Source: Streptomyces odonnellii
Lineage (GTDB): Bacteria; Actinomycetota; Actinomycetes; Streptomycetales; Streptomycetaceae
Direction of reading: 5' to 3'
DNA length: 51,969 nt
NCBI RefSeq assembly: GCF_000981895.1
Contig: NZ_LATD01000184.1
Coordinates: 1-51,969, forward strand
This document shows positions 9,349 to 17,669 of the stretch, in pieces. Each line of letters starts with the position of its first letter. The first letter of the stretch is position 1. The notes under the pieces were generated by a model. It searched no databases. It was not told the origin of the DNA and saw only the letters and a list, made by a program, of their open reading frames with translations. A program made the position numbers and the translations under genes.

Positions 9349-9750
9349 ATGCATAGCATCACCCAGGAGTTAACGGCGACGCCCGCTGAGCACACCACCG
9401 TCCTGTCGGCGGCTGAGCGTGGCCCGGAGTGGATGGACGCCTACTGCTGTACGCCGTGGTGCACCATGGACCACAGCGGCCCCGGCGCAACCGCCGAGTG
9501 GCACCAGGCCGCCCCGGCGATCATCCCGCCGCTGGAGGCCCAGAACCACGACAGCAATGCCGAGCCGTTCCTCACCGCCCACGTCACCACCTCCAATGGT
9601 GAGCCCGACGGTTCGGCATTCGGACCGAGCTGTGGATCTGGACCGGCGGCGACTCCTACGAGCTGGATGAGGAGCAGACCGACCGGTTCATTGCGAACAT
9701 CGAGGCGTTCTTGCCGCAGCTCCGCGCGGCGCGCGCCCTGCTCGCCGCCC
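9349..9750 (+). pseudogene. DUF6907-family protein, frameshifted
   Basis: From ATG 9349 the frame encodes a protein with the CxxWC-type motif of DUF6907 (YCCTPWCTMDHSG, about residues 32-44), a small family common in Streptomyces mobile and regulatory regions. Around 9609-9613 the homology moves to the neighbouring frame, which reads FGIRTELWIWTGGDSYELDE and then an EQTDRFIANIEAFLP helix, matching the family's C-terminal half. One inserted or missing base separates the halves. Just after the LRAARALLAA end the sequence becomes the antisense of an IS5 relic, so the insertion scar lies at about 9745. Confidence 0.6.
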
Positions 9751-10018
9751 CTCGGCCCGGCGGACGGCCTCGCGCAGCCGGTCGTGCAGCTCGGCCACCA
9801 GGCCCGCGTCCCGCCAGCGGGCGAAGAAGGCATACACGCGCGGCCAGGGCGGAAAGTCGCAGGGCATCGCCCGCCACTTGATGCCGTTGTCGACGAGGTA
9901 GCGCACCGCGTCGATCACGCTGCCGGTGGCAGTAGCCTTCCGGCCGCCCGCCCCGGCCTGCCGGCCATCCCGGCACCGGCAGCAGTTCCCGCACCAGAGC
10001 CCATTCGGCATCGCTCAT
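9745..10018 (-). mobile_element. Truncated IS5-family transposase, frameshifted
   Basis: On the minus strand, ATG 10018 opens MSDAEWALVRELLPVPGW, the N-terminus of an IS5-family (DUF4096) transposase. After about 30 residues the match moves to another frame: VIDAVRYLVDNGIKWRAMP and then a WPRVYAFFARWRDAGL segment. The copy stops at about 9745, so the DDE catalytic region is missing. It is a dead fragment abutting the broken DUF6907 gene. Confidence 0.75.
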
Positions 10019-10124
10019 GTCCCACCCTTCCACCGAGGCCCTGAGCGTTACTAGGTTCACCGCCACCCTCTAGATCACCTGGGTAGGCTGTGTGGTCAGG
10101 GCGAGACCGGGGAGTGGAATCAGC

Positions 10125-12266
10125 ATGGGGAAGAGCACGCCGGGGATGCCGCTGGAGGTGCGCCAGGTTCGCGAGGCGCTGCTGAGGGAATTCACTGAGC
10201 GGATCTCCATGGATGACTACGAGAAAAAGGATCCCACGGAGCGTGAGACTGCTCTCTTGTCCCGGGCCGTATCGGCGAAGGCAGCTCGTATCCTGACCGA
10301 TTGCACTTCGGACGAGGCCGCCTCTGGGGTGATCGATGGCCGGGACGACTTTGGCATTGACTCTGTTGCCTTCTCTGCTTCTGGAACGGAACTCTGGCTA
10401 ATCCAGGCAAAATGGAAGAACTCGGGCACGGCAGGCTTCGATACCGAAGCAGCGCTCAAGATTATTCATGGCCTCAAGAAGCTCGATAATCGGGATTTCG
10501 ATCACTTCAACGAGCGTCTACGGCTCCTTGGAGACCGCGTCCACGGCGTTCTCAAACTGCCCACCTGCAAGGTGCACCTGGTCATCGCTCTTATGGGAGA
10601 TGGCCGTCTCTCACGCGAGACGCGCAACATCCTGGATGAGGCTGCCCGCGAATTCGGTGGTCTCGGCCGCACTGTCGAATACCGGGTAGTGGACCAGGCT
10701 GACTTCCACCGAGCCATCCGGGAAGATCTACAGCCGGAACCGATCACTCTCACTGCTAAAATGACCGAGGGCTGGCACGACCGCGAGACCCCTTACAAGG
10801 CCATCGTTGGTGAGGTAAGTGCTGCGGAACTTGCCCAGTGGTATGCGGACAATGGCGAGCGCCTTTACGATCGGAACGTTCGCAAGTCTCTGGGGCTCAC
10901 CGGAGTCAACAAGACCCTGGTCGACAGCATGCTTGAGGATCCAGATGGCTTCCTCTACCGTCACAATGGCATCACGGTGCAGTGTGACACCATCGAACGA
11001 GAGTTCTTTGCAAAGCGGGCAACCGGCGCACCCATCTCTCTTACCCTCCGCAACGCAAGCGTCGTGAATGGAGCGCAGACTGTCACTTCGGCAAACCGGG
11101 CCTTCGAGAAAGACCCGGACGCGGTGGCGGAAGCTTACGTCTCCGTGCGGATCGTCTCGGTGCAGGGGGCGCCCGAAGGGTTCGCACAGAGCATCACCAA
11201 GGCGACAAATACACAGAATCACATGGAGCGGCGGGACTTCATAGCCATCGATCGGGTCCAGAGCGAGATTCAAAAGGACTTCAAGCTCTCCCTCGACAAG
11301 GAATACGTCTTCCGGCGCGGAGAAATGGACCCGGCTCCCGAGTCCGGCTGCTCGGTCATTGAGGCAGCTACCGCCCTCGCCTGTGCGTATCGGGATCCGA
11401 CCTTTGCAGTTCGAGTCAAAGGGTCTACTGAGGCTCTATGGAAGGAAGGCGCCGACGGCGCCTACACCCGCCTGTTCGGACAACAGCCCAGCGCCTACCA
11501 GGTCTGGCGTTCCGTGCAGGTCCTACGAGAAATCCGCGACGAGGTCACGAAGCTCCGGTCAATTCTATCTGGGAGGGCAGCGTCCATCGCGGACAATGGG
11601 GCGCTGCTGGCCGCCCATCTCGTGTTCCAACGCATCGGCAGAGAGGCGATTGAAGAACCTGACAGCGACTGGGACACGATTCTGCAGGGCGTGCCCAACC
11701 AGGTACGAAGTGTAATGGCCTGCCTGATCAACGTGGTCGACGAACTCTTCACTAACAAGAGCTACATCACGAGTACTTTCGCCAGCGAGGAGAAGTCCAG
11801 GCAACTGGTCCAAGCGGTCCTGCTTACGCTCGACGCGGGAAATGGCACCCCTGACCTGTCGGCGTTGACGGCATCCAGCAAGAAGCGTGCGAAGCGTCCG
11901 CCGACTGTCCACCTTCTCGTGGACCACGACCTCATTTCTGAGGGAACCTCACTGGTGTACGCGCCTAGTGACACTGAGGAGCGGGCCATCGGCGCCTGGC
12001 TCGACCAGGATCCGCGTCGCCGCCGGGCTACCTGGCTCAACGACCGTAAGGCACCGATCCTTTGGGAGGCCGACGGCCGAGGCTACTCGCCGAGTGGGCT
12101 GGTGAGCCGCATCTGGCAGCAGGCCGAGTGGCGGGAACAGTGGAGTGCCGTCCAGGGGCCCAAGCAGTGGCGGGTCCCCGGAGAAGGAACGCTGGTGGAA
12201 ATCGCGGAGCGGAAGTGGCGACAACTGGATACTGAAGAAGAACTCGCCGAAATCGACCGGTCCTAG
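10125..12266 (+). CDS. AIPR-family protein (putative phage-defence), with RAMA-like C-terminus
   Basis: A 713-residue protein. ATG 10125 is preceded by GGAG at about ten bases; the frame is open 33 bases further up. Residues 1-220 look like an Mrr/PD-(D/E)XK-like fold (D79 in FGIDSVAF, then LIQAKW with Q94-x-K96), so a nuclease is inferred. Residues about 225-560 match the AIPR family (abortive infection phage resistance), with FLYRHNGITVQCD, NASVVNGAQTV and the KATNTQN segment. From about residue 595 the chain (ISEGTSLVYA ... GYSPSGLVSRIWQQAEW) resembles a RAMA-type domain, seen fused to restriction or methylase proteins. AIPR genes usually sit near restriction-modification genes, as here. 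It stands alone between IS5 relics with no partner gene visible. Confidence 0.8.
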   Translation: MGKSTPGMPLEVRQVREALLREFTERISMDDYEKKDPTERETALLSRAVSAKAARILTDCTSDEAASGVIDGRDDFGIDSVAFSASGTELWLIQAKWKNSGTAGFDTEAALKIIHGLKKLDNRDFDHFNERLRLLGDRVHGVLKLPTCKVHLVIALMGDGRLSRETRNILDEAAREFGGLGRTVEYRVVDQADFHRAIREDLQPEPITLTAKMTEGWHDRETPYKAIVGEVSAAELAQWYADNGERLYDRNVRKSLGLTGVNKTLVDSMLEDPDGFLYRHNGITVQCDTIEREFFAKRATGAPISLTLRNASVVNGAQTVTSANRAFEKDPDAVAEAYVSVRIVSVQGAPEGFAQSITKATNTQNHMERRDFIAIDRVQSEIQKDFKLSLDKEYVFRRGEMDPAPESGCSVIEAATALACAYRDPTFAVRVKGSTEALWKEGADGAYTRLFGQQPSAYQVWRSVQVLREIRDEVTKLRSILSGRAASIADNGALLAAHLVFQRIGREAIEEPDSDWDTILQGVPNQVRSVMACLINVVDELFTNKSYITSTFASEEKSRQLVQAVLLTLDAGNGTPDLSALTASSKKRAKRPPTVHLLVDHDLISEGTSLVYAPSDTEERAIGAWLDQDPRRRRATWLNDRKAPILWEADGRGYSPSGLVSRIWQQAEWREQWSAVQGPKQWRVPGEGTLVEIAERKWRQLDTEEELAEIDRS

Positions 12267-12775
12267 CTCGACCTCGCAGTCCAAGGAAAGGGCGAGGTGC
12301 TGACGCCTCCGATGACCCTCGTCGAGACGGAGCAGGGTAGAACAACTGAGCAGCGCTGAGACTCTAGGTGCTCTCCTGGCTCAAGATCGCTGGCACGGTG
12401 CGGGGTGGGCGCTTCAGCACGCGCAGGATGCGCCAGCCGTGGTCCAGAGCGTGTCGGCCGCGGCCCACGCAGCGATCCGCGAGGCGGGTGCCAAGCCGTA
12501 CCTCTACGGGTGCGGTGAAGGGAACCCGGCCTAGGCCTACAGCGGGATGCTGCCGTGTGTTCTGCTGTATGGCCACAACGGGTGGCACCAGTCAAGCACA
12601 GACGAGTCACTCGTACACCTTGGCCAAGCAGTCTGAGGGCGTGAAGGGAGGTCACGGGTCGGGCCGCGCTTGCAGGCGTTGTATACGTGCCGTTCCACGG
12701 GACCTTCTCGCATACCGGCATAGAACTGTCCAACAGATAACATGACTACTCCGTGCGGGGGTCGTTAATGCGGGC
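12267..12775. other. Intergenic stretch without a recognisable gene
   Basis: About 500 bases between the AIPR gene and an IS5 relic. Frames are short on both strands, lack ribosome sites and show no motif I recognise. Confidence 0.5.
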
Positions 12776-13000
12776 ATGGGGCGGAGCAATCTGACTAATA
12801 CAAGGCGGGAACCGCTGCGCCCATTAATTCCGGCCGACGACACGCGCGGCAGTCAATGCTCTGATTACCGGCAGATGATCGACGGGATTCTGCATCGAGC
12901 ACGGAGCGGCGCGCGGTGGCGTACTTGCCCAAACGGCTCGGCCCCTGGAAGAGGGTCTACGAACGCCATCGGCAGCTATCCAGCGAAGGTTGTGATCAGG
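12776..13000 (+). mobile_element. Degenerate IS5-type transposase N-terminal relic
   Basis: ATG 12776 reads MGRSNLTNTRREPLRPLIPA, then DYRQMIDGILHRARSGARWR. The sense then moves frame to YLPKRLGPWKRVYERHRQLS. This is the standard N-terminal layout of an IS5-type transposase (LTD.EWERLRPLLP, QMIDGILHRARSGARWRDLP, RFGPWKTVYERHRRWS) after several substitutions and at least one frameshift. The catalytic part is missing. Confidence 0.7.
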
Positions 13001-13132
13001 GAGAATGTGCTGTTCGGCAGTTGCAGTTCCAGTTGCATTCACCCCCGTTCAGCACCGTCCGAGTCCTGGTAATCGAACCGTCGGCTCCAGGTCAGGACGC
13101 CCGCGAACCACCGTGAACCGCCGAGCGAACAG

Positions 13133-13187
13133 TTGGAAAGCGTGTTGGGGGCAACCCCTCACGAGTTCGAATCTCGTATCCTCCGCA
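13133..13187 (+). other. 3' half of tRNA-Ser(GGA): probable att site of an integrative element
   Basis: The sequence starts inside an anticodon loop (TTGGAAAGCGTG, anticodon GGA). It continues with a serine-type long variable arm (TTGGGGGCAACCCCTC) and a perfect T-arm (ACGAG-TTCGAAT-CTCGT, 13161-13177). It ends with the acceptor strand ATCCTCC, discriminator G and CA. The matching 5' half (GGAGGAT, D-arm) is absent immediately upstream. A tRNA 3' half from the anticodon loop on is the classic attachment core of actinobacterial integrative elements. Confidence 0.75.
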
Positions 13188-13208
13188 GCCGCCCACCAGG
13201 GCAGTGTT

Positions 13209-13234
13209 GGCCCGGACGCGTCTGCGTCCGGGCC
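13209..13234. terminator. Hairpin downstream of the tRNA-Ser 3' half
   Basis: A perfect 11-bp stem (GGCCCGGACGC / GCGTCCGGGCC) with the loop GTCT. There is no U-tract, as is usual in high-GC actinobacteria. It lies 22 bases after the tRNA-derived sequence and is consistent with the terminator of the original tRNA gene. Confidence 0.65.
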
Positions 13235-13461
13235 GACTCCGTTGTGTGGGTTGCAGTCGCCTAGTTCAGGCAGCGGAGGCTGCTGGTCCGGCCGGGCCCA
13301 GAGGTGTCCGTCGATCTTGTCCGCGGTGTCCCTGAGGACGCGGTCGATCAGGTACTGATACCGGCAACACAGTCAAAGCGGCAATATCACCAAGCTGGGC
13401 ACCGCCATCGCTTCGACCTGCTCGTCCTTGGCAAGCCGGAGTGGCCGCGCTGCGCAAGCGG

Positions 13462-14019
13462 CTACTCCGGGGAGAGGGCTGCCCATTCGCGGTCGAGGAT
13501 GGCGTGCACCACGGAGTCACGCCATCGGCCGTTCTTGAGGATGTGCTCGCGGATGGTGCCCTCTTCGACCATGCCCGCAGCCGCCATGGTCTTCGCGGAC
13601 GCTGTGTTGAGCGGGGACCGCGCTCCCCAGATTCTGTGCAGGTCCAGGTCCTCGAACCCGAGGCCGAGCAGGAGACGTACGGTCTCCAGCCCGTAACCAA
13701 CACCCCATGCCTTGGGATGCAGCGCGAAGCCGAAGGTGGCCGCGCGCTGCTGGTGGGGATCGAGGGCGATCCGGCCGAACCCGATCAGCTCGTCCGTCTT
13801 CCGCTCCACGACAGCGAGCGCGTACTCACTGCGCGGCTCCGCCGCGGCCGACGTGATCGAGCGGACCACGATCTGTTCGACCTGCTCGTGCGTGCGGGGC
13901 TCGAACGACAAATGCTCGACCGCCTCGGCACTGCCGTAGATGGCGAACACGGCGGCGATGTCCTCGACGGTGAGTTCCCGGAGGCCGATCCGGGTGCCTG
14001 ATCGCGTGACCGGGTACAT
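13462..14019 (-). CDS. GNAT-family N-acetyltransferase (RimJ/RimL-like)
   Basis: A 185-residue acetyltransferase of the Acetyltransf_3 (RimJ/RimL) type, expected to acetylate an amine or protein N-terminus with acetyl-CoA. The start MYPVTRSGTRIGLRELTVED at ATG 14019 gives normal family length; the frame is open far upstream, but there it overlaps the regulator. Visible features are ELIGFGRIALD (beta4), FALHPKAWGVGYGLETVRLL (acetyl-CoA loop, V-x-x-G-x-G/A-like) and LHRIWGARSPLNTASAKTMA, the typical N-x-x-S segment. It lies ten bases downstream of the TPR regulator on the same strand, so they form one operon. The substrate is unknown. Confidence 0.85.
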   Translation of the reverse strand: MYPVTRSGTRIGLRELTVEDIAAVFAIYGSAEAVEHLSFEPRTHEQVEQIVVRSITSAAAEPRSEYALAVVERKTDELIGFGRIALDPHQQRAATFGFALHPKAWGVGYGLETVRLLLGLGFEDLDLHRIWGARSPLNTASAKTMAAAGMVEEGTIREHILKNGRWRDSVVHAILDREWAALSPE

Positions 14020-14029
14020 GATCCGGACT

Positions 14030-15352
14030 CTACCCGCGGGGCAGGGCCGGCCGATGGGCCGGGAAGGCTTCGATCTCTGCGCGAAGATCGCGGGCGACAA
14101 CGGCCGTATGCGCAGGGTTGCTTGTGAGTGCCTGGCGGACGCGCATCGCGGAGACGACGATGCCGTTGTTCCGGTGCGAGGGAGGCAGGTCCAGCACCGG
14201 ACGGATGGCTTCAGCCGCTCCCTCCACATCCCCGCTGAACAGCCGGACCAGCGCGAGGTCGCACTGCGCCCCGGCCAGATCCCCGAAGGCCCAGTTGGGT
14301 TCGCTCGGATCGGCGAATCCCTGCACCGCGCGCTCCGCCTGCGCGGTAAGTCGTTGATCGCCGTGGCCCAGGAGCGCTTCCGATTCCACCTCGTAGTAGA
14401 GCTGCTTCTCGGGCGCGTAGGTGAGCAGCCCTCCGAGCTGGTCCAGATCGTCGGGCACCACACGCTCCCGCCTTTCCGTAGCCTCCCGGTTGGCGGTGAG
14501 CGCCGTCTCGGCATCGCCGAGGCGCGCGGCGGCGCGGGATTGGAGACCGAGGAGCCACAGACCTACGGTTCCCCGCAGATTCGCCGTGGTCTCGGCGCCC
14601 TTGCTCGCGTAGTGGTAGGCGTCCCCGGGCATGTCCGCCCAGTAGGCGATCAGACTCTTGAGACCGTCGGTGAGGGCGATGAGCCCGGGGTGTTCGGCGT
14701 CCTTGGCACAGGATGCCGCCACCCGGGTCATGGTCATGGCCTGGTGCGGCACCTCCAAGTCGTTGAAGCCCTTGGCCACGAGGAACGACAGCACAGCGCC
14801 CTTGAAGTTCAGGTCACGCAACTGCGACGGCCGGACTCTGCCGCCCTCCAGAAGCCGGAAGACCTGGTCCTGGGTCTCCAGCAGGTCATCCCAGATCGAT
14901 GCCAGAGGTTCCCGCGGATACGCGGTCACCAGACGCGTCACCTCGTCGTCGAGAAGGCCCAGCGTGTCATCGCCCACCGTCTGACGGTCCTTACCGAGGA
15001 GGAACTCCTTCGCGCGTCGCACAGCCATGGTGCCCGTCCTTTTCATCTCATTCAGATCCACGCCGGAATCGGCTTGGAGTTCGGTCGGTGACGCGTCGGT
15101 CAGAGGAGCGAAGTTCGCCGTGGCTTCCGCGGGCACATCCGTCCAGAGGTCGTCGATGCTGTGGTTCAGCATCTGCACGACGGTCGGCCGGAACGCCCGC
15201 TGCGGCCTACGGCCTTCGTAGATCCAGCCCTCAACGGTCTTCAGGGCGGGGACCTCGGCGCCGATCTCGCCGGCGACCTTCCTGTACTCCAGGAGGAAAT
15301 CCTCCGGACTTCGTACGCCACGCGCCTCAAGAGCGTGCCGGAAGAACAACAC
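14030..15352 (-). CDS. XRE-like regulator with TPR C-terminal region
   Basis: A 440-residue protein with an N-terminal DNA-binding-like segment (about 1-60: EFRKVAGEI-type helix, KTVEGWIYEGRRPQRAFRP) and a long alpha-helical TPR-like region (about 150-430). This is a common Streptomyces regulator layout. GTG 15352 is chosen because GGAGG stands five bases upstream. It precedes the GNAT gene by ten bases and probably controls it. It is divergent from the HATPase operon, with about 300 bases between the start codons, so it may act there as well. The ligand and targets are unknown. Confidence 0.65.
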   Translation of the reverse strand: MLFFRHALEARGVRSPEDFLLEYRKVAGEIGAEVPALKTVEGWIYEGRRPQRAFRPTVVQMLNHSIDDLWTDVPAEATANFAPLTDASPTELQADSGVDLNEMKRTGTMAVRRAKEFLLGKDRQTVGDDTLGLLDDEVTRLVTAYPREPLASIWDDLLETQDQVFRLLEGGRVRPSQLRDLNFKGAVLSFLVAKGFNDLEVPHQAMTMTRVAASCAKDAEHPGLIALTDGLKSLIAYWADMPGDAYHYASKGAETTANLRGTVGLWLLGLQSRAAARLGDAETALTANREATERRERVVPDDLDQLGGLLTYAPEKQLYYEVESEALLGHGDQRLTAQAERAVQGFADPSEPNWAFGDLAGAQCDLALVRLFSGDVEGAAEAIRPVLDLPPSHRNNGIVVSAMRVRQALTSNPAHTAVVARDLRAEIEAFPAHRPALPRG

Positions 15353-15647
15353 GGGTGCCTCCGATTCCGTCCGCAGAGCACGTCACTGCCCGCACGTCAC
15401 TGCCCCGACGGTAGAACGCTGTCCCCATCAAACTGCCCGATTCAGACGGTACTTAGCGAGTCCGAGGGAAACCCGAGGGATGGCAGAGGAAGCCGTCAAA
15501 TGCGCCTCTCAAAGCCGAGGGCAGATTGGGGGTAGAGCCGTCCGGGACCGGTTGCAACGCTTGGAGTCCCTCACCGAGGGTGCCCAAACAAGCACACAGG
15601 GCCGTGTCCACCGCTGGGTCGGTCCTGCGCTCCTCCCAGAGGACGTG

Positions 15648-16118
15648 ATGACGACGACAGCCGTACGGACACCTCTCGCGCGCCACCGCCGCGACGGGGA
15701 CGTGATGAACGAGCACATCGAGGTCGCTCCCTGCCGCGATGGCGGACCGCCCCGCGTTGAGGACGCATGCCAGGTAGGAGTCATACGCCGTATCGCTGCC
15801 GCCAGACTGAGGCACTGCGGTCTTGAGGCGCTGACCGACACGGTGTTGCTGCTCATCTCCGAACTCCTCACCAACGCGATGACGCACAGTGGTACCAAGG
15901 AGATCGATCTGCGCCTTGCCGTACGGGACGGCTTCCTGAACCTCACCGTCATCGACGGAATGCCGGGCCGCGCCACACCCAGGCACGCCGATGACAACGC
16001 CGTGTCGGGGCGCGGCCTCCTACTCGTCGAGACCCTGGTGGAAGAGGCCGGCGGGAGCTGGGGGACCAGCGACGGCGGCGCGGAAACCTGGTGCAGGATC
16101 CCGCTGGGGACGCCGTGA
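15648..16118 (+). CDS. RsbW-like ATP-binding protein (HATPase_c_2)
   Basis: A 156-residue protein of the GHKL/anti-sigma kinase-like family that is abundant in Streptomyces. The N-box is ELLTNAMTHSG and the G2-like box is SGRGLLLVETLVEEAGG. The GxG-type DGMPGRATP segment lies between them. ATG 15648 has AGAGG six bases upstream; the frame is open to 15480, but the added residues are not family-like. ATG 15705 is a second possibility. The TGA overlaps the next gene's ATG (TGATG), so translation is coupled. It probably binds ATP and controls a partner regulator. Kinase activity is not shown. Confidence 0.8.
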   Translation: MTTTAVRTPLARHRRDGDVMNEHIEVAPCRDGGPPRVEDACQVGVIRRIAAARLRHCGLEALTDTVLLLISELLTNAMTHSGTKEIDLRLAVRDGFLNLTVIDGMPGRATPRHADDNAVSGRGLLLVETLVEEAGGSWGTSDGGAETWCRIPLGTP

Positions 16119-16558
16119 TGTCCGCGGTGGCAGTGGCGGAACCGCTTGCTGACTTCGGCATTCCTGTCCGTACGGTGACCCAGCAGGCTGGGCTTTTGGC
16201 GCCGCTGACCATCGACTCGTACCGTCCTCGCCCCGCAGAACCCGCGTCGGACGTCTCTGTTGCGATGCCCGTCTTCAACCCTCTTTGCGACGCTCTGGAG
16301 GCGGTGCTCGGAGAACACGCCGATCCGGGTGCCGAGGAGATCGACCAGGCTGACGCGCAGTTCAGAACCGTGCTGCCGCTACTCGTGCGCGTCGCCGACT
16401 GGCACTCCGGCCCGGCGGTCACCGAGGCCGTAGACAGAGTGCAAACCGTATGGGCCGAGGCCCGGTCCGACAGCGCCCTTCTCATACGTGGGCAGACGCG
16501 TCGCTTGGCCGTCGCTGTCCTCGGCCTGGTTGATCTGCTGGTGGAGGCACTGTCATGA
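16118..16558 (+). CDS. Hypothetical helical protein of the HATPase/XRE operon
   Basis: A 146-residue protein with no recognised domain. The C-terminal two thirds is alpha-helical and acidic (DQADAQFRTVLPLLVRVADW ... LAVAVLGLVDLLVEALS). The N-terminus contains a proline-rich linker. ATG 16118 overlaps the stop of the preceding ATP-binding protein by one base. The tight coupling suggests a partner of the HATPase or of the downstream XRE regulator. This is inferred from position only. Confidence 0.6.
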   Translation: MSAVAVAEPLADFGIPVRTVTQQAGLLAPLTIDSYRPRPAEPASDVSVAMPVFNPLCDALEAVLGEHADPGAEEIDQADAQFRTVLPLLVRVADWHSGPAVTEAVDRVQTVWAEARSDSALLIRGQTRRLAVAVLGLVDLLVEALS

Positions 16559-16670
16559 GCGTTCTGTCGACCGGGCCGCTCCTGCTGCCCCGGCTCCGCT
16601 TTGGCCCCGCGGACAGGCCCACATAATCCGCTCCGCCTCCCTGTCATCGTTCGTAAGTCCGAGGAGTTTC

Positions 16671-17669
16671 GTGCAGCCCAAGCCGCTGGACACGGCACCG
16701 TCAGTCCATGCCCTGATCGGCGCAGAGCTCAGATACCAGCGCGAAAAGAAAGAAATGTCGCAGAGCGAGGTGGGGCGACTGCTGTTCCTGACCGGCGCCT
16801 TCATCGGAATGCTGGAGTCGGGTACGCGCAGAATGCGGCCCGAAATCGCACTCAAGCTCGACGAACTCCTCGACTCCGGTGGGTTCTTCTTCCGGGTCTG
16901 CGCATCACTGAAGGAGTTACGACGGCCGGACCAAAGCATTGAGGCAGTCAAAGCCGAACAGAGCGCAAAACGTATCCAGGAGTATGCCCCGCAGCACATT
17001 CCTGACATCTTGCAGACGGAAGCTTACGCGCAAGCGGTCATCCATTCTGGCCTCCCAACGGCAGCCGAGGAGGCAATCAATGAACTTTTCATGCCAGTGC
17101 TCGAACGCGCAAAAATGCTCCAGCATCCTGATCCCACCGTGTGGACCGTACTTGACGAGGCCGTCCTCCGGCGAATGGTCGGCGGTCCTGCGGTGATGGC
17201 GGAGGCGCTACGCCACATCGCCGAGCTGGGGCGTCGGCGCCGCATCGTTGTGCAGGTACTGCCATTCGTAGCCGGCGGACACCCAGCAATTGACGGCGCC
17301 CTGAAACTGATGGCCTTCTCTGACGCACCAACACTGGCCTATCTGAAATGCTTCGCGTCTGGCCAGTTGGTTGACGACCCAGCAGCGGTGGCACAGTACG
17401 AATTCGCGTTCAGCCTGATTGGCGCCAGCGCGCTCTCACCATCTGATTCATTGGACCTGATCGAGTCCATGGCCAGGCATTACGAACTGAAAAGCAGACG
17501 CACACACAATCTGCGCACGGTCCTGCTGTGTAAATCCGAGCGCTCCGAGCCGGACCTGGAACACGGCTCGGCGCCGGATGTATCGCACAGGAAGAAACCT
17601 CCTTCCCACCAGCTCCTCCCCATGCCCGACCGACCAGAAACCACAAAGGAAATGACGGTAACGGAATGA
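16671..17669 (+). CDS. XRE-family regulator with DUF5753
   Basis: A 332-residue Streptomyces-type regulator. The N-terminal helix-turn-helix (ELRYQREKKEMSQSEVGRLL ... GMLESGTRRM, about residues 15-55) is followed by the DUF5753 region (about 95-275: YAPQHIPDILQTEAYAQAVI, RRRIVVQVLPF, GGHPAIDGALKLM). GTG 16671 is preceded by GAGGAG. The frame is open further up, but there it overlaps the preceding gene. Genes of this type often pair with a DUF397 protein; none is present here. Residues after about 290 form an unusual basic/proline tail. Its stop overlaps the ATG of the methyltransferase (ATGA), suggesting joint expression. Confidence 0.8.
   Translation: MQPKPLDTAPSVHALIGAELRYQREKKEMSQSEVGRLLFLTGAFIGMLESGTRRMRPEIALKLDELLDSGGFFFRVCASLKELRRPDQSIEAVKAEQSAKRIQEYAPQHIPDILQTEAYAQAVIHSGLPTAAEEAINELFMPVLERAKMLQHPDPTVWTVLDEAVLRRMVGGPAVMAEALRHIAELGRRRRIVVQVLPFVAGGHPAIDGALKLMAFSDAPTLAYLKCFASGQLVDDPAAVAQYEFAFSLIGASALSPSDSLDLIESMARHYELKSRRTHNLRTVLLCKSERSEPDLEHGSAPDVSHRKKPPSHQLLPMPDRPETTKEMTVTE

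Noticed and set aside
1..13187. Complete integrative element with integrase, replication and transfer genes
   Set aside because: Only one att-like end is visible; no integrase, excisionase, relaxase or transfer ATPase is recognised in the window.
15353..17665. FxLD precursor peptide for the methyltransferase
   Set aside because: I looked for a short gene with an FxLD-type leader and a Cys/Ser/Thr-rich core on both strands and found none.
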